The notes below the pieces were generated by a model, which was given only the letters and a program-made list of their open reading frames with translations, made no database searches and was not told the DNA's origin. From Spisula solida (Eukaryota > Mollusca > Bivalvia > Venerida > Mactridae): a stretch of DNA of 64,000 nucleotides. The stretch lies in the NCBI GenBank assembly GCA_947247005.1, contig OX365950.1:6026720-6090719 (forward strand), in the 5' to 3' direction. Below, piece after piece: positions 38,209 through 49,924 of the stretch (positions within the stretch are counted from its first letter, which is position 1; the number at the start of each line of letters is the position of its first letter). Both the position numbers and the translations under genes were made by a program.

Positions 38209-40001
38209 GTTTCTGAGAACTTAGAAAAACTCCGCAAATCAGTATGTATCATACTAACCGCGAGGTTGTTTAAACTGAATATTTTTTATTTAATATAGCA
38301 TGGGTTTACCAGCGTCGAGTAAATGTCAATTATTCTCATAAATAAAAAATGTTAAAGTATGTTTACGACTTCCGATTTACACAGACATAGAGTGTAGCTC
38401 ATCAAACCCAATAACTGTAATAAATAAATATTTATTGTATATATTTAGTTTCCAAAAGTCAGGCTATTTTGAAATCTTAGGTGACACTCAAGCCTGATTA
38501 TTACGACTGATAACGCCATAGTTGTAGCGTAATTTACGCAGCGGGTGTCTGTGTAGTCTTGTTATATGATGTAAATTATACATTTTGTAAATATGAAAAC
38601 AATGACCCCACATTTTGATGAAATGCAATCTTACATAATTTGATTGTTCGCTTTGTCGGCATTATACATCATAACATGTACTAGGATAAAACCCGTTAGT
38701 TTTTCGGAATTTCCGGATTAATTGTTCGAGATATTCTGAATTGAAACATATATTGTCATAGTGCAGAATGGTACAATATTCTCGATACTTTTGGCCAAAA
38801 ATGGATGAAAATTCTTACTTGCACCTCTTACCCTAACTGTTTATAACAGACACGGAATGTTAACTTTAGAAATGCGGGCACATCGGCTTAAAGCCCGTTC
38901 ACTGCATATTTCGGATATTTGAACTTGGTTTAATCGGGGTTCAGTCAGTTTCTAAACAATTTCAAAACTAATAGCTCCAGCAACACAATAAATGTAGTAA
39001 TTAATTACGAAGAGATGTTCTGGCATTGCACCGATGGGTTTGGACGTGGAGTACATGTAACACGTACTGCTTCGCGAACTTCCTAATACCTAATACGTAC
39101 TACTAGTATTTATGTTATCTATGATTAACTACTTGGCGACATTCTCACATATCGTATCACATATCAGCCGGTGTCCGAAAAAAACAAATGACATACTTAA
39201 TAATATATCCCCGTGTTCAGACGTTTGATGGAAGGAGCATTGTGCCAGTGTGCCATTAGCTGGATATATCTATTAGCTAGAGCTGATTTATTCAGTTGTG
39301 ACTACCCGATGTCACAATATGCTCCATATACGCGATGACTTTGTGACTGTACGTCAATACATATATATCTATGTTTTCAATATAGCCTATACAAACGCGT
39401 TATCAATTTTGATCCATTATTGTATTGGATTATTCAACAAATGCATGACCAGTGGAATAGACGAAACATATACAATGCTTATTTATCACGTGTTCATATG
39501 CTAGTATCAACAACAAAGTGCGCACGTGTTAGTTATCATGTACACACGTGGTTAGGTAAACTGTCACGTTCGAACGTATCACGTGTACCTGATAAATAAA
39601 AGTATTTCCCATGTCCCCACCATACGCTATACTAAGCATTGGTACATGTAATAACATATCACGTGAACGATATTGTGTACACTTGTATGTTGATTGAGGT
39701 CGACATACATCGTCGTAACATTATTAAATGTATTAACACTTATTTTTTTCCGCGTACTAGTGCTTTACTGTAATTTAGTACATGTAGTTGACATTATAAT
39801 TTTCAGTTGCAGAACGTGATGTTAAAACACGCCTCATCATGAAGTGGAATGAGTCGGCGAAATCCTGATCAACGGAGCAAACTATCATGTGGCTAATGGT
39901 ATATTTACATGAAACAATGTGCGGATCGTATATTATTGTGATGAGCCTTACTTTATGAATTATGAACTAAGTTAAAATGTAATTGATGTATTGGTAAATT
40001 T

Positions 40002-41822
40002 TCTCTTAGAACGTTCTAAGAGATGTGTTTAATTTCGCTTAAAACGTTTTATAATTAGGACCAGTTTCGTTTAATTTTGGTCAATTTTTCTATGAGGTAG
40101 TCAATGTATTAGTCATTTTTTTACCAGTTTTGTAATGAAGTAGAATTTTGATCGTTCTAAGAGATTCGACCATTTCCTTTGAGAATGTAAAAAATGCATA
40201 GATCAAATTCTCTTAGAACGTTCTAAGATAATTGTCAAATTTATGTTACATGTTTTGTAATGAAGTAGAATTGTGTTCAATATTCTCTTAGAACGTTCTA
40301 AGAGATTCACCCATTTACTTTGAGAATGTAAAAAAATTATTCATCAATTTCCCTTAGAACGTTCTAAGGGATTTGCTAAATTTCTGTTAAAACGTTTCGT
40401 AATGAAGTAGAATTTTGTTAAATATTCTCTTAGAACGTTCTAAGAGATTCGGCCATTTTCTTTAAGAATGTAAAATTGCATAGGTCAATTTCTCTTAGAA
40501 CGTTCTAAGAGATTCACCCATTCACTTTGAGAATGTAAAAAATTGATTCATCAATTTCTCTTAGAACGTTCTAAGAGAAATTGATGAATCAATGTTTTAC
40601 ATTCTCAAAGTAAATGGGTGCATCTCTTAGAACGTTCTAAGAGAATATTGAACAAAAATCTACTTCATCACAAAACATGTAACAGAAATTTGACAATTCT
40701 CTTAGAACGTTCTAAGAGAAATTGACCTATGCAATTTTACATTCTTAAAGAAAATGGCCGAATCTCTTAGAACGTTCTAAGAGAATATTTAACAAAATTT
40801 GCTAAATTTCTGTTAAAACGTTTCGTAATGAAGTAGAATTTTGTTTAATATTCTCTTAGAACGTTCTAAGAGATTCGGCCATTTTCTTTATGAATGTAAA
40901 ATTGCGTAGGTCAATTTCTCTTAGAACGTTCTAAGAGAATTGTCAAATTTCTGTTACATGTTTTGTAATGAAGTAGAATTTTGTTCAATATTCTCTTAGA
41001 ACGTTCTAAGAGATTCACCCATTTACTGTGAGAATGTAACACATTGATTCATCCATTTCTCTTAGAACGTTCTAAGAGATTTGCTAGATTTCTGTTAAAA
41101 CGTTTCGTAATGAAGGCGAATTTTGTTCAATATTCTCTTAGAACGTTCTAAGAGATCATTCGGCCATTTTCTATAATAATGTAAAATTGCATACGTCAAT
41201 TTCTCTTAGAACGTTCTAAGAGATTTGTTTAATTTTGCTTAAAACGTTTTATAAATAAGACCACTTTCGTTTCATTTTCTCTTAGAATGTTCTAACAGAT
41301 TTGCTGACTGCGTCTTAAAACGTTTCATAATAAAAAAAATTGTATAGGTTTCTCTTAGAACGTTCTAAGAGACTCAGCAATTTTCTTTTAGGATAAAAAT
41401 GCATTGGTCAATTCTTTGAGAATGTTATAAAATATAAATGTATGGGTGAATTTTCTCTTAGAACGTTCTAAGAGATTCGTTGAATTTCTCTTAAAACGGT
41501 CTATACTCGAGACAATTTGTTTTAATTTTCTGTTATAACGTTCTAAGAGATTTGGCGGAGAATGTATAAATGCATTGGTCAATTTCTCTTAGAATGTTCT
41601 AAGAGATTTGTTAAATTTCTGTTAAAAGTTTGGTAATGTAGTAGAATCTTGTTCAATATTTTCTTAGAACGTTCTAAGAGATTCGCCCATTTTCTATGAG
41701 AATGTTAACAATGTATTGGTCACTTTTCTCTTAGAACGTTCTAAGAGATTTGTTGAATTTCTCTTAATACGGTTTATACTCAAGACAAATTTTGTTAAAT
41801 TATCTTAGAACGTTCTAAGATT
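40002..41822. repeat. Palindrome cluster 2 (22-bp palindrome array)
   Basis: Seventeen perfect copies of the 22-bp palindrome, starting at 40002, 40284, 40426, 40491, 40557, 40623, 40698, 40763, 40852, 40917, 40992, 41058, 41134, 41202, 41351, 41454 and 41727, plus at least eight variants. Two spacer types alternate. One of about 45 bp holds TTTGAGAATGTAAAA; one of about 54 bp holds TTAAAACGTTTCGTAATG. Each spacer thus has a decayed palindrome-like centre, which suggests a shorter ancestral monomer. The palindromes are more constant than the spacers. At 40350-40371 both arms carry the matching change (TCCCTTAG with CTAAGGGA). The block from about 40568 to 40797 is inverted relative to its surroundings. 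Confidence 0.95.
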
Positions 41823-42551
41823 CATGCATGTTATACTATTTTTGCTTGTCATTTTATGTTATATTTTGCAAAATATATTGAAAATAAATTTAGTTATAAA
41901 AATATCGTGTTCAATTTCTCTTTTATATTGCATTTTAAACTGCGAATTTCGCTAATTTGCTTTATAAAATTGAGCACTCTGGATAAATGCTGTTTTTTGA
42001 ATACAACGTGTTGAATGTACTTTTGGTAAGACATAACAATGAGGCAACGATATGTTCTGTTTTAGATCATCCTAAATTGAATCTGGACAAATACTATCCG
42101 ATGAATTGATTTATCCATTTATCAAGCAAATCATTTCCCCATTATTTACCCTTACATCCATTGTCTGCCATATGTCAGAGTGCTCAATTATTACCATTTT
42201 GTCATTTATTTTCCTTCAACTAAGTATTTTGTTTTTTCCCGTATATAGGACATCGAGGGAATATGTACTTAGGAAATAGATCGCTGTTTTGCGTGATATA
42301 CGTGATATTGCGTGTAATTTGTACAAATTTAAACGGACTATTTTCTTTGCGAAGTTGGTGAGTTATTTATCATGTTGCTATAGACAACTTCCGCTGTTCA
42401 AAGAATCGTAACGTACACCCCTGGATTTTTAAGCTTTACTATTATCTTCATTTGTCGCTGAACTGGTGCTTATCTAACGCCAAATTCCAATTACGTATTT
42501 CACGTTTACGCATATGAATTGATACATGCAATTACATATTGCTAGAATATA

Positions 42552-42574
42552 ATATATATATATATATATATATA
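42552..42574. repeat. TA microsatellite
   Basis: About 11 TA dinucleotides in copy C, between the R1 homology blocks. Confidence 0.95.
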
Positions 42575-42879
42575 ATCGACTAAATAAACAGAAACGCTAC
42601 GAAAAGAAAATTACGTAAAACGTCGCGCTCTACGGCGACGTCACAATTCATGACGTCATGAAATAAACAAGACGTAAATTGCATTGATAAAAATCGCGAA
42701 TTATACGCGGGAGATAAAGTAAACAGCCGAAATTCTACCGTGATATACCGTTAATTAGATAACGCTACAGCTCTATATGTTTACATGGAGCAAAATACAG
42801 ACAGTGTTAGAATTATACGTATACGTCAATGTATCATAGAAAAAATAAGTTTTTGTATGAACTTGATGAAAATGTACAT

Positions 42880-43130
42880 CATGGTAAGGGCGTCCACCTT
42901 GGAAGCGGGTGGATCGTAGGTACGTATACCGTAGGGAGCTGGGATAGCCACCAGCTAGTTAAAGACTGGTCACCGTTGGCCCTTATCTGTTAGGTGTCCA
43001 GCAATAAGAGAAGGGATTTGAGAGGTACTGTGCACACAAATGATAGTTGACTCATAATTCGAACTTTGACTGGCTCTTTCAAGGGGTGACACAATAATAA
43101 TTAAAGCATTTACCTTTTACCTTTACCTTG
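42880..43130 (+). mobile_element. tRNA-headed SINE-like element in R1 copy C
   Basis: Counterpart of 2079-2325: head GGTAAGGGCGTCCACCTTGG, body, and an ACCTTTTACCTTTACC tail. Confidence 0.5.
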
Positions 43131-44257
43131 TGTATGTACGATATTCGTTGCATAGAGGCTGCTAATGGACATATTTTATGGTAAGCTGACTAGTACAAGT
43201 TTGTGGTGGTTTTGTGTGTATGCCAATTCGACCAATTGAGATTCTATTACATTGGGTATTTAAGCGTTGGTTACTTAAGATATCCATGGACACAGGGCTG
43301 TTTGCTTGTTTACTAGAAAAGTGAATGTTTTGTCGGCCACGTCATCAGCATCGTAATTTATATGAATTACATTTACGTTACTTGAAAACACATTAACGTT
43401 CAGACAATGTGGATGATTAAGTATATACATCGGCTTACATTTACTTATCTGCGTAATATTATTACACCATTAGTTATATCTTACAGCACTCCTGTGTCTA
43501 TATGGTATCAACGACAGATAATGTAATTATGTCCGAGACAGGATTTTTGTCTTCTCCAGGAGGATGTAAATCTTCTCTGTTGGTTTGTGTTGTCATAATG
43601 GACTTGATCCTTTCAAAGTTCTGCGATAATTACATAAGTACAGCGACCTAGACGTTGTTCGGCTTGCCTTTCCTAAAAAAGCACTGTGTATGACACGCAA
43701 TTACGAATGCCATTTCAAAGGTAAAAAGGGCACATGCGAAACCGTGAAAATGTGTAGTTTTTATATAAAGCTTATAAATATAAAACTTACATACAATGTA
43801 CTAAATCAATACTTGTTAGCATTCTAAAGAGAGTTTGTCGTTGCAAGGGAGAGATAGCACGGAATCCTATGTGAACAACGTTCGTATGCCTATTTGAAAG
43901 TGCACAACTTAAGCACACCACTTGTTCAGTTTTCTTACGAGTCTAGAAGGTTAACGCTAGAGCATGGCGACATTCTTCCGAACACGTGTAGACAATTATC
44001 TCTCAACATTCAAGTAGCTCTTTCCTCATTAACCAACAAAACAATTCTCTGTGCGGGTGTTCCAAAATATTGTCAGAGTATGTTTAGTCATGTTGCTTGG
44101 CAAAACAGAGATCTCGATGATGGCGTCAAACACAGATTAATAAGAAACTGATTTCGCATTTGCATGACTCGTACAAATACATACTTGACAAAGCCACAGG
44201 GTGTAAGGGTGCATACTATTTTATGTTCCTGTTTATCTTATAACTCATATTCTAACA

Positions 44258-44845
44258 CGATCTGTGGATTAATGCATATACACATAGAGCAAATTAGGGC
44301 ATGTATTATTACCCCCATAAAACATACCTATCAAATTGGCTGTTACTATTTACGCCCCGTACCACGTGACATATTTATGAATGAATGAACGTAAACTTTA
44401 TATTAAAAAATTCAACGAGACGCGATGACAAGGCAAGTTGCACGAGTATCCAGTGTGTATCCTATGACGCATCTATTTTTAGAAACTCCAATATAATCTC
44501 GAAACTAAGTTTCATAAAACTTCTGATATTAAACAATTCATTTATATTTTTCATTTCATGAAATAGATACCCTATACTCGTGTTATTAAAATTATTTCAA
44601 TGTTTAAAATGTGTTATTTCCTTCAGACAATTACGAAGGTCGTTTTCATTAACGAGGGAGGTAATTGCACCAGCTAATAAGCCACTCAATTTCAGCGTAG
44701 AATTATGTTCAATGTCAAATGGGTGAAAATGGAATGCGCGCAGTTAAATAGTATGGGATATTATCGTGTTTAGAATCGAAATAAGAACTCTTGTTCTTGT
44801 ATTTTGTCGGTGAGACAAAAAACGCGAACAAATTTTTATTTGTTA
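44258..44845. other. Insertion in copy C, class unknown
   Basis: About 590 bp absent from copy B, between the ATAACTCATA and CAATATTGCAAAC blocks. No clear inverted ends, duplication or ORF was seen. Confidence 0.4.
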
Positions 44846-45035
44846 AATACAATATTGCAAACATAACCAAAATAATCGTCCTGAGAAGGCAGCACTCATC
44901 AGAAACAGCAGAGCACTAAATACTTAACAGCTGCAAAACCCGACATCCTACTATAATATGCGTCAATACCATATAGGGAACAACCATCAAGATTATGTAA
45001 ATAATTATATAATAGTAAACATCCAGAAACCAAAT

Positions 45036-45699
45036 CCACAAAATAATCACATCTCTTGGTGCTGTGACGCTCAGTGTCCATAAAGTCTACAATGTTAATG
45101 CTAGAGTTGAAGAAAGTATTTGTTAACTGAAATATACATAAAGAGTAAACTATCGTAATTAAATTTTCTCGAAACGTTTCGTACTCCGCACCTCATTGAA
45201 TAATTGTAAGAAGCATAATAAAGTCGCTAGCTCTTGTCATAGCGTGGGTGTCGCTGTTACAACTGATTAAAGTTTGTGTGCAACGTCATGTCCCTGAAAC
45301 TCTGATATTCCATTCAAGCCTCACACGTGCATTGGGATCAGTTAATTATATATATTTGTTTGTTGTTCAGGTTTAAGGTATGCTATTGGGGTATGCCAAA
45401 CAACGAACTTGCAACAGTTGTAAATTAATGATAACGCAACTATGGGCCGATTTTTGTCAGGGGTACAACAACGATGTTTATCTCATGTGGCACTAGAACA
45501 ACGAAACATTACAAAGGAGAAGATTCCGTTAGGCCGAGGACACCAGAACAACATGGCAGAAATAACCTAGAAGTCATCATAGCAATGCTCAAACACTATA
45601 ACGAAAAGTTCTTGTATTTTCGTCAACGTAACTTTTTTAATCCTCCACCACGAAGTGGGAGGGGATAATTTGAATGGTCTGCGTAATTTGCGTGTTCAT
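45036..45699. other. No gene recognised
   Basis: AT-rich; a 64-codon ORF at 45474-45668 has no recognisable domain. Confidence 0.45.
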
Positions 45700-46450
45700 C
45701 TGTAGCAAAAATCGTGTGCACTCTATAACTTTTATACGCCTGGGTTGAATTGCATAACATTCAAAGCAAGCTAATTAAGACGACTTTCGGATCTCACATT
45801 CAAACCATGTCAGTTCAAGGTCAAAAGTTTGAGACTTACATTTCGTGTCCGCTCCGTAACTTTTAAACGCCAAATTGAATTAAATTCACAACATATGTTA
45901 CTAGGCAACTATTCACGACCAAAGGTTAACATTAGGTGTCAGCTCCTTAACTTTTGAGCGCTTGTGCCTAAATACATGAAACATACAGCAAAATACCAAC
46001 TAAAGAAGACGCTGTGCCGAACCCACGTTCCAACTGTGTCGGCTCAAGGGTCACAATTCAAGGTCAAAGGTGACGTTTACATTTAGTGTTCATAACTTTT
46101 TAACGCCTGTGCGGTATTACATGAAACTTATAGCAAATGTGTAACACATGAAGATAGTGTGCAAAACCAACGTTCCAACCGTTGCGGCTCAAGGTCACAG
46201 TTCAAGGTCAAACGTTTTAGCCTTACAGATCATGTTCGCTCCATTACTTGTGAAAGCCTTGGTAGAACTGCAAATGTGTAACAAATGATAAGGATGTGCA
46301 GAACCACGTTCCAACGCCTCAAGGTCGAGGACACAGTTCAAGGTCAATGGTGTGAGCCTTAAATTTCGAGTTTGCTCCACAACTTTTTAATGTTGGGCCA
46401 AATTGAATGACATTTTCAGCAAATGTGTATTCTTGCAAGAATGTTAGTGT
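45700..46450. repeat. Diverged tandem repeat of about 150 bp with TCAAGGTCA motifs
   Basis: About five imperfect units. Each has TTCAAGGTCA followed by a TTACATTT.GTGT..GCTCC block, AACTTTT.AACGCC and, in most, CACGTTCCAAC. TCAAGGTCA matches the extended half-site for monomeric nuclear receptors, but the motif is simply part of the repeat. Confidence 0.7.
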
Positions 46451-46765
46451 ACCTTGGCATTGTTGTATCAAATCCCTTACAAAACCCTTAAACTTAATTT
46501 CAGATTGAAATTCTTAAATATTCTTTAAAACCTACACATTGTGTATACGTTCACCCTTGACTGAATAATAATTGGTAAAGTGCAAAGATATTGACACGAC
46601 TCTCGAACCCGCTATTAGCATAATTTCACGGTAGATTACATATCTAAGTTAACTTCGACTGTAATCGTATTGATTATAACGGAAATTCACGTGGTTGCTT
46701 GTATATACCACATTATTTAAATAGACTTCTTACGATACAATAAAGTCGAAATATATGTAGATGAT

Positions 46766-46845
46766 TGGCTCAGTCGGTAGCGCACTCGGGTGTTTCATCA
46801 TACTAATCTTGACGTACAGGGTTCAACCTCTGCGAGCATCTTATG
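46766..46845 (+). mobile_element. tRNA-like segment (SINE head or tRNA pseudogene)
   Basis: A-box-like TGGCTCAGTCGGTAGCGCAC and B-box-like GGGTTCAACCTC about 45 bp apart. The acceptor stem does not close, so a working tRNA is unlikely. Confidence 0.5.
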
Positions 46846-47299
46846 AAGGTTTTTTTTATTTCATGTTTTACAGAAAATATATATGTTTTATCTATTACAT
46901 GTCGTATAATTGTGTTTGTTACTGATCTGTTTTTGATTTGTTTGATTTCTTTTGTCTTTTCACCTTTTCTATAGAGTATCTTTATTTCAAAATAGTTTGA
47001 TATACAATTTGTAATATACCAGCAATATCTGCATTTCTGGACAAATATGATGTACCCTGTTTATCATCATATTTCAAAAACGGCTCAGACATGTTGTATC
47101 TAATTTCTTTTGATTTTGAACCAAAAAATCGACTGTTCTATATGTCCGACATTTTCAAACTGATACAAAACGAAGTGAAAACCTATAAATACACAATTCA
47201 TCCACCGTACATGTATATGTAAAGCAATATTATCATGATGCTAGTGCTTGTTTTAATTCAATAAACACAAGGTTTTTTTTAAATTGAAAAAAAATCAAA

Positions 47300-47395
47300 T
47301 GACTTCACCATAGATTCGAACCCACAACTTTTATACTGTAGTTTGGCTCGCTACCCACTCGCATATGGGGGCTGTCGTGCTTTGAATAGTTCAAA
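47300..47395 (-). mobile_element. tRNA-like segment (SINE head or tRNA pseudogene)
   Basis: On the minus strand, GAGTGGGTAGCGAGCC (A-box-like) and GTGGGTTCGAATC (B-box). A near match to the head at 46766 in the opposite orientation. Confidence 0.45.
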
Positions 47396-47566
47396 TTGTG
47401 TTATGAAAACAATCTACAGAAGTTAAAAGTTACGGTTTAGCCCGAAGTATACCGCTGACCTACGATTCTCGCACGGAAATTTATATATACCGCGTTATCG
47501 ATTTATAATATATTCATGCATAAAGGTCAGGATCGTGTCAAATTCTCTGCACTATATTGAACAATC

Positions 47567-47655
47567 CTTTATCACAATTGGTAGCTATAAAGAATTAAAA
47601 TTTGAATGTAATTTTACGAATGTTGTAAGTGCTTTGATAAAACAGTACCCTGCAA
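47567..47655 (-). repeat. Single end of the CAGGGTACTGTT MITE family
   Basis: Reads AAAGAATTAAAATTTGAATG and then the TAAGTGCTTTGATAAAACAG end, matching the right half of 48007-48249. The left end is missing. Confidence 0.55.
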
Positions 47656-48006
47656 AGATAAAGGGGGGTTACCCTTGCAAAAATGGTAGTGTACGATTGG
47701 GATATCTTGAAATAAACTTTTGTCAGAAACAACACAACAATATAATTAAATAAATGTTTATTTCATTGACAAAGACAGTACAGAAAAAATATTGGATTTG
47801 TGACATATGAGTTGTATACTTTAGCATAACATAAAAAATGTTTAATCAATCAACACCATTCTTTACACAAAATATCAAATGATTGTCAATATGTATGTGT
47901 AAGTTCTTTAAATATGTATATAAATACATGTATATATTATTTAGGTTTAATACCACTTCTCAACGACTTATGTTATACATGGCACCCGATTCACCTTACA
48001 AGTTCT

Positions 48007-48249
48007 CAGGTACTGTTTTATCAAATCACTTACGGAAATCGTAAATTTACTATCAAATTTAAATTCTTTATACTTTGTTTACAATTAGAAAGTGTGGTAA
48101 ATGGAGCTGAACTTCTAATAAGGATTCAGTTAATGAACTCCTACAAACCATATCTGCCACCAATTTGCACTTATAAAAGAATTACAAAGAATTTAAATTT
48201 AAGCGTAACTTTACGATTTTCGTAAGTGCTTTGATAAAACAGTACCCTG
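48007..48249. mobile_element. MITE with about 65-bp terminal inverted repeats (243 bp)
   Basis: Left end CAGGTACTGTTTTATCAAAT; inverted right end CAGGGTACTGTTTTATCAAA. The match continues through TTACGxAAATCGTAAA and AAATTTAAATTCTTT. No clear target duplication. Related single ends lie at 25812 and 47567, and a faint one near 46455. Confidence 0.75.
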
Positions 48250-48984
48250 GACTGTATTCTTAACAGTACTAACTTACCCTTCCACCAGACATAAGCAACT
48301 AACACATATAAATGGGGTAAAAATCTTATTTTGTTTCAAGGAAGGGTAACAAATCCATCCAACTAATCACTAGACCATAGCCACAATGTATTTAACATCG
48401 AAACCCTGAATGTATACATGCGTTTAAATCTCTAATGAACATTGACATACTCATGTTCACGGCTTAAGAAAAACGAAATACAATAAGATTTTCCAGACAT
48501 TTTAATAATACACCAGACAACTCTTGCTAAATGTGACACCCCAGTATCACATATATAATAAATAGAAACATAATTTCAATACTTAATGTCTAATGCAATA
48601 TAATACAAAGTCAAATCTGAATGCAATAACAACCCATTGGTAACAGCAAATAGACGTATTTGTTGACAGGCAGGTCTCTCTTAACATAATATATACCATT
48701 GAAAATTGAAACATTAAATTGTAGCATAGAAAATAGTGAGATAGGTGATCAAATGGATGTTTTTGCAGACAAGTATTGGACTAGTGGTTTTTGTTCCCAG
48801 GGGATTTAACACAGGTTTGACTGTACACAGGTATTCATTTTTGCATGATATAAAGTTATGGAACGTTATAGTAAAAAATACATCAAGAGCTGTCCACGAA
48901 CAGCGCGCTTCACTATTTGCAGTGCCATGCTAAGATAGTATAATCATTATATATTCAAAACCAAATGCTTCATATCAGCAGCAT
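48250..48984. other. No gene recognised
   Basis: AT-rich; a 62-codon ORF at 48745-48933 has no domain. Confidence 0.45.
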
Positions 48985-49670
48985 TACCCTCTGCTGTGAA
49001 GAGGTTGGGGCTTCTAAGTCGAAAAAGGTAGATAATTTGGACGAAATGCAGGAAAGTTACCTACTCATGTGTAGGTCATCTGGGTCATAAAGGTGAACAA
49101 ATAAGCATTTCTAAGTCCAAAATAGGACATAATTTCAATAAAATTCTAATAGTTATCTACTTCCCTGTAGAGGTTGTGATCATGATGGTGAACATGTATG
49201 CAAAGTATCAAATCAATATATCAATGCAATTTGAAGATATTAGAGGTTAAAAAACCTGTACCTTACCTTTAACATTTGCATTTCTAAGTCCAAAAGGGAG
49301 CATATTTTCAACAAAATGCTTGATAGAGCTACCTTTCCCTGTGTAGGGGTTGGGGTCATGATGGTGAACAAGTTATAATAAAAAAGTATGTGATTGCACT
49401 TTGAAAATATTAGAGGTGAAAAAACCTGTACCATTTGCACTTAGTAGAAAAAGGGGGCATAATTTCAACAAAATGCCTCCTGCATATTGGTTGGAGTCAT
49501 GATGGCAAACAAGAAGGCAAAGTATGAAAGCATTATTTCAAAGGACTTTGAAAATATAAGAGGTTAAAAAACCTGTACCTAAACTTAAACATAAGCATTA
49601 CACTGACTCCGCTGCTGACGCTCAGGTGACTGCAATAGCTCCCCTTATTCTATGAAAAGTGGAGCTAAAA
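48985..49670. repeat. Tandem repeat of about 150-170 bp (CTAAGTC / GGTCATGATGGTGAAC family)
   Basis: Four imperfect units repeat TTTCTAAGTCxAAAA, CATAATTTCAACAAAATGC, GGTTGGGGTCATGATGG and AGAGGTTAAAAAACCTGTAC. The block ends in GCTGACGCTCAGGTGACTGC and AATAGCTCCCCTTATTCT, which I recognise as a repeat ending common in bivalve DNA (memory only). Confidence 0.75.
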
Positions 49671-49924
49671 ATAAAAGTATAAATACAAAACAATTGAGCA
49701 ATATTCTATGACAATGTAACATTGTTAAATGTGTATAATGATGACTCTTAAATATAAATGCTAAATATAATGTAATTTATTTGATTTAGGTGTGCTACCT
49801 TCGTTCATTTATTATAGTTCGATTTCGAGCATTGAGCCGTGACTGCACTTTTAAGGTTTTAACCACTAATCGATATAGGTTGGTATAGGTTTGATCAGTA
49901 CGATAAGTAATACAATTAAGGCCA

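Larger units (their letters stand above)
33982..40001. other. Spacer between the two inverted palindrome clusters; mostly unassigned
   Basis: No long ORF. It contains an E-box and two candidate small exons (listed separately) and a GC-rich patch at about 37596-37670 with the fold-back GGGAGGGGAATCCCCTCCC. The short ORFs at 36411-36725 and 36729-36923 have no recognisable domain. Confidence 0.45.
41823..45035 (-). repeat. Dispersed repeat family R1, copy C (inverted)
   Basis: Reverse complement of copies A and B; homology with A starts near 42010 and with B reaches about 45035. At 43243-43252 the sequence runs straight through the site where A and B have the LINE fragment, so C keeps the empty site. 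It has an extra segment at about 44258-44845 relative to B. With B it forms a large inverted repeat about 16 kb from end to end. Confidence 0.8.
46581..47566. mobile_element. TATAG-family MITE, copy 2, split by insertions
   Basis: The left part (46590-46640: TTGACACGACTCTCGAAC, TTAGCATAATTTCACGG) and right part (47472-47566: GCACGGAAATTTATATA, TCAGGATCGTGTCAAATTCT) match the two halves of 33726-33981. They are separated by about 830 bp that includes two tRNA-like segments. Confidence 0.55.

Noticed and set aside
46766..46845. Functional tRNA gene
   Set aside because: A- and B-box-like motifs are present but no closed acceptor stem or clear anticodon arm was found. The same holds for the other tRNA-like segments listed.
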